Source: Charina bottae (Eukaryota; Chordata; Lepidosauria; Squamata; Charinaidae). From it: a stretch of DNA of 64,000 bases. Numbering within the stretch: the first letter of the stretch is position 1; the number at the start of each line of letters is the position of its first letter. The notes beneath the pieces were generated by a model. It was given only the letters and a program-made list of their open reading frames with translations, made no database searches and was not told the origin of the DNA. Below, one piece after another: positions 10,208 to 20,080 of the stretch. The stretch lies in contig JALMGJ010000006.1 in NCBI GenBank assembly GCA_023362775.1, forward strand, positions 53,435,501-53,499,500. Direction: 5' to 3'. Made by a program: the position numbers and the translations under genes.

Positions 10208-10344
10208 TGTAGCTTGAATCATGTCAACTGAAGAAGCTCCTTGGATAAGGAGCGAAACGTTTCCACTGAGAAAATAGAAATCCAGTTGACATGATTCAAG
10301 CTACAGACAATTCCACCTGGATGACTGAGAACCTTCATAGACAT
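10208..10344 (+). mobile_element. Solo Penelope-like element end with hammerhead-like core
   Basis: A 137-bp insertion is flanked by a perfect 13-bp duplication TTTGAAGCAAGTC (10195-10207 and 10345-10357). It contains CTGAAGA, a perfect stem GCTCCTT/AAGGAGC closed by GGAT, then GAAACG, which is the arrangement of a hammerhead ribozyme core. Flanking 22-nt arms (TGTAGCTTGAATCATGTC... and its complement) could form a long stem I. It ends CTGGATGACTGAGAACC. The same end sequence closes the Penelope copy at 61889, which identifies the family. Ribozyme activity is not shown. Confidence 0.75.
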
Positions 10345-12044
10345 TTTGAAGCAAGTCCTTCACCAGTGTGTAGTCTTGCAACCTTGACATCCAGCTCTGT
10401 ATATATACTTGCATGGAAGCAACACTCATTCTTAAATTCTTAAGAAGCATACATCATACTTTGCATTAAAGTGCTTACTTTTGGCATGTGGTGGGCAGCC
10501 CGTTTTTGCACATGTGTACCAAACAAATGTATAGTTTGTTTTCACTATTGGTTGCTAATAATATTAATGGAATCCTTAAAGAGGGGAAGTACAATAAAGG
10601 GAAAAAGTGAATCAAAATTGAAAAAAACTTGCCACTAGAGCCTTTCCTTTTGATAGAACACTATCACAGAGCAGTGTTTTACCCCCCTCCCCCCACTGTT
10701 TTGCCTTTGCTTCTGCAGAATGGCATTTAGTGTAGCAGTTGGTGTGTTTGCAAGCTCCTGAATTGTTATGAGTGGATAAGATGTCCTGAGAATATGCATA
10801 TGTTTGTAGGGAGATTCAGAATAGCTTTATTTTCTTTCTGTTTTGGTGACCAACAAAATGGCATTTAGCTAAAACACCCCCCCCGCCCCCTTTTCAGGCC
10901 TGTGCTGCAATGATGTTGGCTGGAGTGTTTGCCATTGATCCCTTTCATTCTCAAATTTTTCCATCTTCCCTGCACACCATCCCTTGTCACTGTGGAAGCG
11001 GTTCTCCGAAGGTGGAATGAAGGAGACTACAGTCCTTTGCTGGTGTTTCTTTTCCCCATCTTCAGCTTCTTGTTCATGTCTTTTATCATTATTACTTTTA
11101 TTACATGATTGAAGATTGAACGGAGTATATCCTTTTTTTAAAATTAAAGTTCTAAATCATTGCAAGTATAAATCTTTTAATATGATGATAATGAGATGCA
11201 GCTTTTCAACTGGTAGCAAATGCCTTGAAAGTTTATGTATGGGTTACATTCCTGTGGCTTTGGAGATTTCTGAAAGTTCAGTCAAGGAAAGAAGATGAGG
11301 AAGATGCAGACCATTTTGTGTTTCACAGTTAACAAATCTGATGCTTTTGATGTACTATATGTGTGTTGTGGTTTTTTTTTGTTGAAAATTTGGAGTGCTA
11401 AAGTAGTAGAAAAGATTATGCTTTTCCACTGGCTGATGTAAGAGTAACACAATTTGTAATAAAATATAGTAACCAATCTGTCTCTGATTACAATGGTGCA
11501 GAATGAAAAGTGCAAGAACTTTCCAAGCACATACTTTTAAACATGATTTCTTGCATTGGAATGTTGATGTAGCTTTAGAGGCATACTTGCAAAGATCACC
11601 AGTGATTGAGTAAGTTAAGACAGATACTCCCTCTTATCACAGATAAGCTGTTCAAGGTGTTTGACAGACTGGCTGGATGTGAGGGGATTTTTATGAGGGG
11701 ATTTGATCGTACGTTCAGTGGAATATTCCTTCATATCCTTGATGTATATGCAAGGAATGGCTTTATTTTACCCAGTGAATGACAGCTCTTGAATACGTAT
11801 TAATATGGGTATTGGTCTTCTGAGCCCTCTTCAGGTATTTGTCTGAACAGTTATTGCTAGAGGAATACGCGTACTAACCTTGCCCTCTGCTCTTTCTTAC
11901 CTGCATATTCAGGCATCTGGAAGAGTTCTGTGCTTGTGTTTGCTTGAGGACAGATCTCCTTGTGATCCTGTTTTATTAGGATCCCATACTGTGCAGAGAG
12001 CTGTATTTATGTTCAAACAAGAGTACAACTATATTCTTTTTGGG

Positions 12045-12391
12045 GTCCAGGAGGCGTGCCTTCTCTGCGACAGCGCCCGCTTTATGGAACATCTTGCCCC
12101 CGGAGGTGAGACTGGCCCCTTCACTCCTGGCCTTTCGGAAGGCCATTAAGACCTGGCTCTGCCACCTGGCCTGGGACGACAGAGGCGGTAGTGCCTCCTG
12201 GGGTTGGCTGGCCCCGTAGGTGATCTGTGCTACGGTCCTCAAGCCATCTTGGATTTTATTTATTTTATTTTATATTGGATATATTTTTATATATCTTCTT
12301 TTTGTATTGTTTTTTAAATTTTTTAAATTTTAAATTTTAATTATTGTAACCCGCCCAGAGTCCCTTGCATGGGAGATGGGCGGGGAATAAA

Positions 12392-12423
<32 letters not shown>

Positions 12424-12424
12424 A
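12045..12424 (+). mobile_element. L2-clade LINE 3' end fragment
   Basis: The + frame reads through RAFSA-type, ALWNILPPE and KTWLCHLAW blocks to SWGWLAP, matching the last ~55 residues of the intact L2 ORF. It is followed by the conserved 3' UTR hairpin (CCGCCCAGAG...GGGCGG) and an (AAAT)n tail at about 12388-12424. Confidence 0.85.
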
Positions 12425-12671
12425 TACTGTTGATATTTGAGTACGGACAGCCAGTGAGTGTTTCTTTTGAACTGATGATTTCCTTGCATATTATAGCAGA
12501 CTCTGCAGTAGACATATGGAAACTGGAAAAGTATCCTTTGCATACTTATTCAGGCGTAAGCTGCATGGATTTATTAATAAGTATATATGGAATAGGCCAG
12601 GGGTCAGCAAACTTTTTTTGCCGGGAGCCATTTTGACATGCTCGTGCACATTTTGAAGTGCTCGAGAGCCA

Positions 12672-12785
12672 GGGGGCGGGGTTTGCGGGCACGGGCCAAT
12701 CGCGTGGAAGGGGGCGGGGTTTGCGGGCGGGAGCCAATCGCGTGGAAGGGGGCGGGTTTTGCGGGCGGGAGCCAATCGCGTGGAA
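12672..12785 (+). repeat. Three 38-bp tandem GC-box/CCAAT modules
   Basis: Units at 12672-12709, 12710-12747 and 12748-12785, each exactly 38 bp. Each contains GGGGGCGGG (GC box), a GCCAATCGCG CCAAT box and CGTGGAA. A fourth GC box follows at 12786. The spacing is fixed and the second and third units are nearly identical. Confidence 0.95.
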
Positions 12786-12879
12786 GGGGGCGGGGGAGGT
12801 TTGGAAGAAGAAGGGAAAGAGAGGCTCGACTGCTTCGGCGGCGAGGCTTCCAGGTTGTCGCTGCGGCGGCAACGGCTGC

Positions 12880-14660
12880 CCATTCGAAAGGGCAGGCTCC
12901 GGGGACCCCGAAAATGCCCTCAGTTTAGGCAGGGAGGCTGCGCCAAGCTGCCTCAGCTGTTCTGCGGGGAGAATTTCCACCCCAGGGCAGCGTGTGCATG
13001 TGGAGAGGGGAGGTTTCTGCCTCCCTGCCGGAACCGAGGGCATTTTCGGGGTCCCCGGAGCCTGCCCTTTCGAAGGGGCACTGCTGCCCGAGCTGCAGTG
13101 CTGCCCCTTCGAAAGGGCAGGCTCCGGGGACCCCGAAAATGCCCTCGGTTCCGGCAGGGAGGCTGCGCGCAAGCTGCCTCAGCTGTTCTGCGGGGAGAAT
13201 TGCCACCCCAGGGCAGCGTGTGCATGTGGAGAGGGGAGGTTTCTGCCTCCCTGCCGGAACCGAGGGCATTTTCGGGGTCCCCGGAGCCTGCCCTTTCCGG
13301 GAAACCTCCCCTCTCCACATGCACACGATGCCCTGGGGTGGCAATTCTCCCCGCAGAAGAGCTGAGGCAGCTTGAGCGCAGCCTCCCTGCCTAAACTGAG
13401 GGCATTTTCGGGGTCCCCGGAGCCTGCCCTTTCGAAGGGGCAGCACTGCTGCTCGGGCAGCAGTGCCCCTTCGAAAGGGCAGGATCCGGGGACCCCGAAA
13501 ATGCCCTCGGTTCCGGCAGGGAGGCAGAAACCTCCCCTCTCCACATGCACACGCTGCCCTGGGGTGGCAATTCTCCCCGCAGAACAGCTGAGGCAGCTTG
13601 CGCGCAGCCTCCCTGCCTAAACTGAGGGCATTTTCGGGGTCCCCGGAGCCTGCCCTTTCGAAGGGGCAGCACTGCAGCTCGGGCAGCAGTGCCCCTTCGA
13701 AAGGGCAGGCTCCGGGGACCCCGAAAATGCCCTCGGTTCCGGCAGGGAGGCAGAAACCTCCCCTCTCCACATGCACACGCTGCCCTGGGGTGGCAATTCT
13801 CCCCGCAGAACAGCTGAGGCAGCTTGCGCGCAGCCTCCCTGCCTAAACTGAGGGCATTTTCGGGGTCCCCGGAGCCTGCCCTTTCGAAGGGGCAGCACTG
13901 CTGCTCGGGCAGCAGTGCCCCTTCGAAAGGGCAGGCTCCGGGGACCCCGAAAATGCCCTCGGTTCCGGCAGGGAGGCAGAAACCTCCCCTCTCCACATGC
14001 ACACGCTGCCCTGGGGTGGCAATTCTCCCCGCAGAACAGCTGAGGCAGCTTGCGCGCAGCCTCCCTGCCTAAACTGAGGGCATTTTCGGGGTCCTCGGAG
14101 CCTGCCCTTTCGAAGGGGCAGCACTGCAGCTCGGGCAGCAGTGCCCCTTCGAAAGGGCAGGCTCCGGGGACCCCGAAAATGCCCTCGGTTCGGCAGGGAG
14201 GCAGAAACCTCCCCTCTCCACATGCACACCCTGCCCTGGGGTGGCAATTCTCCCCGCAGAACAGCTGAGGCAGCTTGCGCGCAGCCTCCCTGCCTAAACT
14301 GAGGGCATTTTCGGGGTCCCCGGAGCCTGCCCTTTCGAAGGGGCAGCACTGCTGCTCGGGCAGCAGTGCCCCTTCGAAAGGGCAGGCTCCGGGGACCCCG
14401 AAAATCCCCTCGGTTCCGGCAGGGAGGCAGAAACCTCCCCTTTCCACATGCACACGCTGCCCTGGGGTGGAAATTCTCCCCGCAGAACAGCTGAGGCAGC
14501 TTGCGCGCAGCCTCCCTGCCTAAACTGAGGGCATTTTCGGGGTCCCCGGAGCCTGCCCTTTCGAAGGGGCAGCACTGCAGCTGCTGCTGCCGCTGCCCCT
14601 TCGAAAGGGCAGGCTCCGGGGACCCCGAAAATGCCCTCGGTTCCAGCAGGGACACAAAAA
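12880..14660. repeat. ~226-bp tandem array with orientation flip and nested hairpins
   Basis: The period is 225-226 bp, seen for example in TTCGAA at 13431, 13657, 13883, 14109, 14334 and 14560. Two units (about 12883-13308) run in one orientation. At about 13309 the sequence flips and six units follow in the opposite one. Within each unit the segment from about CTGAGGGCATTTTCGG to its complement folds on itself with arms near 65 nt. Paired TTCGAA sites mark seven hairpins (13069/13108, 13431/13470, 13657/13696, 13883/13922, 14109/14148, 14334/14373, 14560/14600). Unit-to-unit identity is very high. Confidence 0.95.
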
Positions 14661-15839
14661 TCGCGCGGGCAGGCTGCCGGGCTTCCAGACGCACAGCTGA
14701 TTGGCGCGGAGAATTTCCACTCCCTTCAGCGCTTCCGGCTTGTCACGCGACACACAGTTTGGAAAGCCCTGCCCGTCGTCAAGATGGCTGCCGGAGACGG
14801 CTGTCAGGTTGCCAGGGGTATGCCCACAGCAACGCACACCATGCCCGCTGCCGCGCCTGCCCCGCCACACTCGCTGCCGCGCCACGCCCCACGCCTGCCT
14901 GCGGAAGAGCCACACTCAAGGGGCCAAAGAGCCGCATTTGGCTCGCGAGCCGCCATTTCCGACCCTTGGAATAGGCTAACTCAACATCCAGAGAACCATT
15001 GTTCTGAAAAACACAATGCACGTAATCACCATGTTTGAATGGCTGATAAGCCACATTCATTATTGTCTGCAAATGCATCCATTTTGTCTATTCCCGCTTT
15101 ACTGTTCCTTCCCACTGGGACTGTTAAGCAAATTCCCATGTGACTCGCAACACATAATTCCAGCTTTTAAGAGAGGTGACTTTCTACTGTATTGCTATCC
15201 TTCAAACTTCCATTTCTTACGTATTTAAGGGCTATTAATAGTTCTCTATATTTATTTTATGCAGTCTCCTGCTCAGCAATTATAGCAAAGGAGTTTTGGG
15301 GGTTTCCCAGCCTCACCTTGATATTTTTTGGAGATTGCCCAAGTAAAATATAATTCTTTTTCTTTGAATATTTGGGTTTTTATAACATTTGTCTTTCATT
15401 AAAGGCAGAGAGATCTTGTTTCACTAGAAATGAATGGAAGTTAAACAGCAGCTAGTGTTTAGGTTAAAAGGTATACTGCTTTAGAGTCTGAATTTCTTGT
15501 ATAAAATAAACTGCCAGTTCCTTAACAGAGAGAGATGTAAGTGGATAATGAATATTGCTACAGAAAAAAGTTGTGTCAGTTGCTTTCGTTCAAAGATACA
15601 CATTTTAAAGCTACATTTCATTATCTAGTCAATATAAGTATTGAAATACCATTGATATTATTTTTGTTGAAACACCACCCCTATTGTACTTAATGCCTCC
15701 TCAGATACAAGTTTTATTAGGTACTGGTAGGATTATACTGTTAATATGATCCTTCTATTGAATATACTTCAGAAGCTTGGAAGAAAATAATCTCACCATT
15801 CTTATGTTTTTCTAGAAACTAGACTGTCTGTTGTCAGAC

Positions 15840-15950
15840 TCTGATCCTCAGCTGCTGCTGAGCTACAACTCCTATTATTGACTATGTTGGTTGGGGGTGA
15901 TAGGAACTGCAGTCCAAAGGACATCTGGGGAATGTTGTTTGGAGTATGAA
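15840..15950. repeat. Relic of interspersed repeat (ACTACAACTCC type)
   Basis: Contains GAGCTACAACTCCTATTA followed by GGAACTGCAGTCCAAAGG, the paired ends typical of short squamate MITE relics. The ends are too decayed to define. Confidence 0.35.
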
Positions 15951-16434
15951 GCTCTTGATTGTGCTTTTCTTATGTCATGTTTCCTCAGTTATCAGATACA
16001 TCTAATTTCTCTGCATTTCATTGCTACTAAGCTGTAGAAGTCAGCAGGGAAAGTTGCTTTGCAATGGATACGTTTGCTGATTTACTAGAAATGTGGGCTT
16101 GTGTCATATTCTTTGTGGGCTCCTCCCTTCTCCAGCAGATTCACTTCTGGATATGAAATGGGGAAGTTCATAAAGAACTTAGCACAGTTCCCAATATGTA
16201 ATTGTAATTTTATCTTTATGAATGGTTGTTCATTCTACAGCATACTCTCAATGCGTTAAGCTAGAGTTGTACAGTCTGGAGCCCCAGGCTCACATGTTGC
16301 ATCTGAAAAACTTGAGTACAGCCTAAGAGAAGAACACAATGTTCTACCAAATTTGTAATTTTGTACCTTGTAATTTTCAATGCGACAGAAGGGGAAAATT
16401 ATTAATCGTATTGCCGTGTTGCTATAATTACATA

Positions 16435-16959
16435 CATACATACATACATACTGTATATATATATTTATTTTATATATATATTTAAATATATTTATCATAT
16501 TTATACCCCGCCTATCCCCTCCCTATCGGAGGACTCTAGGCGGCTTACAACATTAGAATTCATATATTTATACATTCATATATATTAACAACCGCGCGCT
16601 CAGGGAAGGGGTGAGGGAACCGACTCTTTTTCCATGGGTATTGGACTACAAGTCCCAGGATACCTTGCTTCAGAGTCGGCTGCTGACGTCCTGGAAGTTG
16701 CTGTTCGGGATCCGTCGTCTCCGTCTCCATTCCTGAGATCTTCGCTCCGGAGGCGACCCCCGACAAGACGCCAGCAAATTCTCCCACTTAAGGTGGTATC
16801 CATTTATCTACTTGCAATTAGCTTTCGAACTGTTGGGTTGACAGGAGCTGGGGCAAGTGACGAGAGCTCACTTCGCCACGCGGAGGTTCGAACTGCTGAC
16901 CTACAGATCGGCAGTCTTACAGCTTCAGCGGTTTAACCCGCTAAGCTACCGCACCCCCC
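16435..16959 (-). mobile_element. tRNA-derived SINE with L2-type 3' tail
   Basis: On the - strand a tRNA-like head (GGTGCGGTAGCTTAGCGGG, then a B-box-like GTTCGAACC) is followed by a body ending in GCAAGTAGATAAATGGATACC. This head and body match the Sauria-type SINEs elsewhere in the window. The 3' tail is instead AAGCCGCCTAGAG...AGGCGGGG, the L2 LINE 3' end. It ends in AT-rich and TACA repeats. Confidence 0.8.
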
Positions 16960-17436
16960 ATTTAAATGCAAATGAAATTTAAGAGTTTTTGTCCTGTCCC
17001 TACTCATTGCTTTTTCAGGCATAAGCCCTGACACATCATTCAGGGGCCAAATGAAGTTTTCAACCTGAAAAAAGTTGGGCAGATCTTTTTTAAGTGCAGA
17101 AGACCTAGCCTTTTTTCACCATCTTTTCTGAGGCAGAAAATCTTAATGACCCCATATAAATTAGGGGTGGCTTATTTCTTGGGGAATTCAGAGCAGGTGC
17201 ACTCTGTTTCAGGGAGGTGATGCTTTGATTAGAAGTATTAAGATAGGGCTACTTTGCTTCACTTTGAAAAGAAGCTTTATTGCATTAAGTGGGAGAGCTT
17301 CACTCTCCCACCCCCCCACCCCCGCCTTCTTTGTTTTTGTTTTTAATACTGTCACGTTTAGACTGGCTTTAACTATAACTTTAAAGTCTTCAAAGGTATG
17401 CAATATATGTATTTTTGTAGAAGTGATCCTCTAGGT

Positions 17437-17566
17437 CAGTGTTTCTCAACCTTAGCAACTGTAAGATGTGTGGACCTGAACTCCCAGAATTCCCCAGCCA
17501 GCTGGCTGGGGAATTCTGGAAGTTGAAGTCCACACATCTTAAAGTTGCCAAGGTTGAGAAACACTG
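17437..17566. mobile_element. hAT MITE family B, 130 bp
   Basis: Perfect inverted ends CAGTGTTTCTCAACCTT / AAGGTTGAGAAACACTG, and perfect TSD CTCTAGGT at 17429-17436 and 17567-17574. The centre is a palindrome around CCAGCTGGCTGG with GAATTCCCCAGCC arms. Confidence 0.92.
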
Positions 17567-18506
17567 CTCTAGGTAAAGATCACTTTGATTCATGCTTTGA
17601 TTATTTTAGGGCATGATTTTTGTTTACCATAACAATATATTAAAATCTTTCCAAATTGTGTGTGTTTGTGTGTTTTTAAAGGTTAGTTTAGTAGTTCATT
17701 GAGGGGGATGAGGTATGCTTTGTACTGAACTGAACTGTGAGTTGTTCACATAAGGCTAAATCTTCCATCTGTTGAGTGGAGGAGGTTATGTAAGTGCAGT
17801 TGGTGAATTTGGTGCACTCAGAGCTGCTTTTAATTGATTGTTTTCTGAAATGCTAAGGAAACCAATTTAATGCCACATCACTAAGGGTAGGACAACAAGT
17901 AATCAATGTAAATTGCAGGAAGAGGGGTGTAGCTTCCTTGAAAGTACTGTATTTTAGGACTGAGCAATAAGAAACCTCAGCCATATAATGTGGTATTTAT
18001 ATAAAATTGTCACTTGCAGTGGGTGATTGCTTGCTAAGAATCTGTTTGATGGAACAGCTTGCTTAGTAAGGGTTCTTCCTGGATTTGCCAGAAACATTTG
18101 GCTTTAGAGAATGTTTACAATGGTTAAGCAACAGACAACTCAGAAGAAACTTTATTCTGTTGTGAAGTGAATCCATTTTATGCACAGATCTGTGAGAAGC
18201 ATAGTGTTCATGCACACTAAGTTGCTTGGGGAATTTGTGACTAACCATGAGTAAACTTATTTCATGGCTGATCTGAGACTTGTATTCTCTTTATGTACTT
18301 GACCACATTGGTTTGGCTTCACATCATCCAAAGGGTATACAATTTGTGAATAGATGCAGTATAACTGTTGAAGTTTCATTTTAGAAAAGGTGTAATAACC
18401 AATTGAAGAATCTGTCTAATTGGAGACAGATTTTTAGAAACAAATATATGGATAATTTATTTAATTGGGATTTAGAACTTCCTCTAGCTTTATCATTTTG
18501 TTTCTT

Positions 18507-18742
18507 TGTTTATTTATTTATTTTCTATCCCGCCTTTATTATTTTTATAAATAACTCAAGGCGGCTAACATACCTAATACTCCTTCCTCCTCCTATTTTC
18601 CCCACAACAACCCTGTGAGGTGAGTTGGGCTGAGAGAGAGTGACTGGCCCAAGGTCACCCAGCCGACTTTCATACCTAAGGCGGGACTAGAACTCACAGT
18701 CTCCTGGTTTCTAGCCCGTTCGACTAGACCAAACTGGCTCTA
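18507..18742 (-). mobile_element. MIR-like CORE-SINE
   Basis: On the - strand: a tRNA-like start (CCAGTTTGGTCTAG), a B-box-like GAGTTCTAGTCC, the CORE-type GGGTGACCTTGGGCCAGTCA, then a tail TTGAGTTATTTATAAAAATA and (AAAT)n. The sister copy is at 54464-54715. Confidence 0.8.
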
Positions 18743-19379
18743 GTTAAGGAATTAATTCTTGTAGGTTTTGCATGACCCATTTCAGTAGTTAATAAGAAAC
18801 AATTTTGAGGAATTTGGACATGTATTAATGTGGCATACTATATAGCAAGAAACATATGTTTTCTCTCCACTGTATAATCTACTTTCTTGGATAGGATTTC
18901 CTGCATACAGTTGTTAAAAACCTCTGTACAAATAAAGTAATTTGCTTAAAAAAAGACTAAAACAGTATATTTGGCTAGTGTTTTTGTTTGCCAATCATGA
19001 TAGTTGTTAGATGGTCAAAGGAATTTAATTTTTATTGTCTTTATTTTTTGCCTTTCCTCCAGAAGCTCAATATGGCTTTTATGGAGATATTTCTTTATTT
19101 TATCTTCATAGCAATCAACCCCATGCATAAGTTTCCATGGCTGAATGTGGACTTCCCTTGAATCTCCACAGTCCTAGTCCATCACCTCAACCACTATACT
19201 ATCATGAACCTTTTCCAAGGAAAACCATGTATTTTCAGGGTATTGTATAGTTTCCATTTTACTCTCACTTATGAGTTATAACATGTATTTGGGAACTCTT
19301 TGTGAAAAGCTTCAGCATATATAATTTGCATTGACCAGGAACCTGCTTCTTTCCTAGCTGTCATGTTTGTTTTGCACAC

Positions 19380-19965
19380 AAGACATCTCTTTACTTGGGG
19401 CTGCCCTTGAAGACCAAACAAAATTATGTGTATCTACTGGCCAGTCTCATTACTGTCTTATTTCTGCTGCAGGAGCTGCATTGGCTATTGGTATGTTTCC
19501 AAGTACAATTCAAAGTGTTGTTTATTATCTATAAAGCCCTATCTCGCTCAGAGTCTGAGTATCTAAGAGACCACCTATCCAAGATAAGCTTTGCCTGTTG
19601 ACTCTGAGTGAACGGAAAATGTCTGTTGAAGGTTTCCAGCTACCAAGAGGTAAGAAGGGAGGGCACCTAAAATGGACGTTTTCGGTGGTGGCTTTTCTTC
19701 TCTGGAACAGCTTGTCCATTTACATGGCCCTCAGGTAGTTTGTAAAAACTTTACTGTTCCAGAAAGCCTTTGGAATTTGACTTTGTATTTATTGGTGCCA
19801 GGTGTAAATGCTGCTGCTGCTGTTATAATAATATTACAATATAAGGTTATTCTTTGGTTTTGTTACATTTACTGCATTGTTGCATTGGCTGTGTTGTTGT
19901 TGTTGTTGTACACTGTCTAAAGTTTCTGAGACTGAGGTGGGTTTATAAATTTTATGAATAAACAG
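19380..19965 (+). mobile_element. Old L2-clade LINE 3' fragment
   Basis: The + frame shows GLPLKTK, then ELHWLLVCFQVQFKVLFIIYKAL, then LRDHL, matching the L2 ORF around residues 880-950. Decayed C-terminal and 3' UTR sequence with a (GTT)n run follows. Stops and indels are frequent. Confidence 0.7.
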
Positions 19966-19984
19966 TCTAGAAGAGATTTCCTCA

Positions 19985-20080
19985 ATGTGGTGTTTTCCAG
20001 ATAGGTTGGATGTTAATTCCCATGATCTGCCTGTTAGCCATGCTGGAGGACACCAGGCTGGAGAAGGTTGGTCTGCTGTA
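19985..20080. repeat. Relic of short interspersed repeat
   Basis: Contains TGGTGTTTTCCAGATAGG and GCCATGCTGGAGGACACC, resembling the MITE-type repeats in this genome. Borders are unclear. Confidence 0.3.

Larger units (their letters stand above)
12598..14968. mobile_element. 2.37-kb hAT element carrying palindromic tandem array (family D)
   Basis: Left end CAGGGGTCAGCAAAC, right end (reverse complement) CAAGGGTCGGAAATG. A perfect 8-bp TSD GAATAGGC lies at 12590-12597 and 14969-14976, so the whole block inserted as one unit. The interior, in order: three 38-bp GC-box/CCAAT modules (12672-12785), a purine-rich spacer, about eight units of a ~226-bp repeat in two opposing orientations (about 12880-14660), an embedded family A end (14753-14771), AAGATGGCTGCCGG, and a 3' region with GAGCCGC words. 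There is no transposase. The many apparent open frames on both strands are echoes of one palindromic GC-rich repeat. I treat it as a non-autonomous element. Confidence 0.9.

Noticed and set aside
12880..14660. Regularly spaced repeats resembling a CRISPR array
   Set aside because: The units are contiguous ~226-bp tandem copies with no unique spacers, inside a vertebrate hAT element.
12880..14694. Many overlapping open frames on both strands, up to ~283 codons, with repeated Pro/Gly/Arg/Cys-rich peptides
   Set aside because: They are translations of a palindromic GC-rich tandem repeat in several frames. The same peptides appear on both strands, no domain is present, and their borders follow the repeat period.
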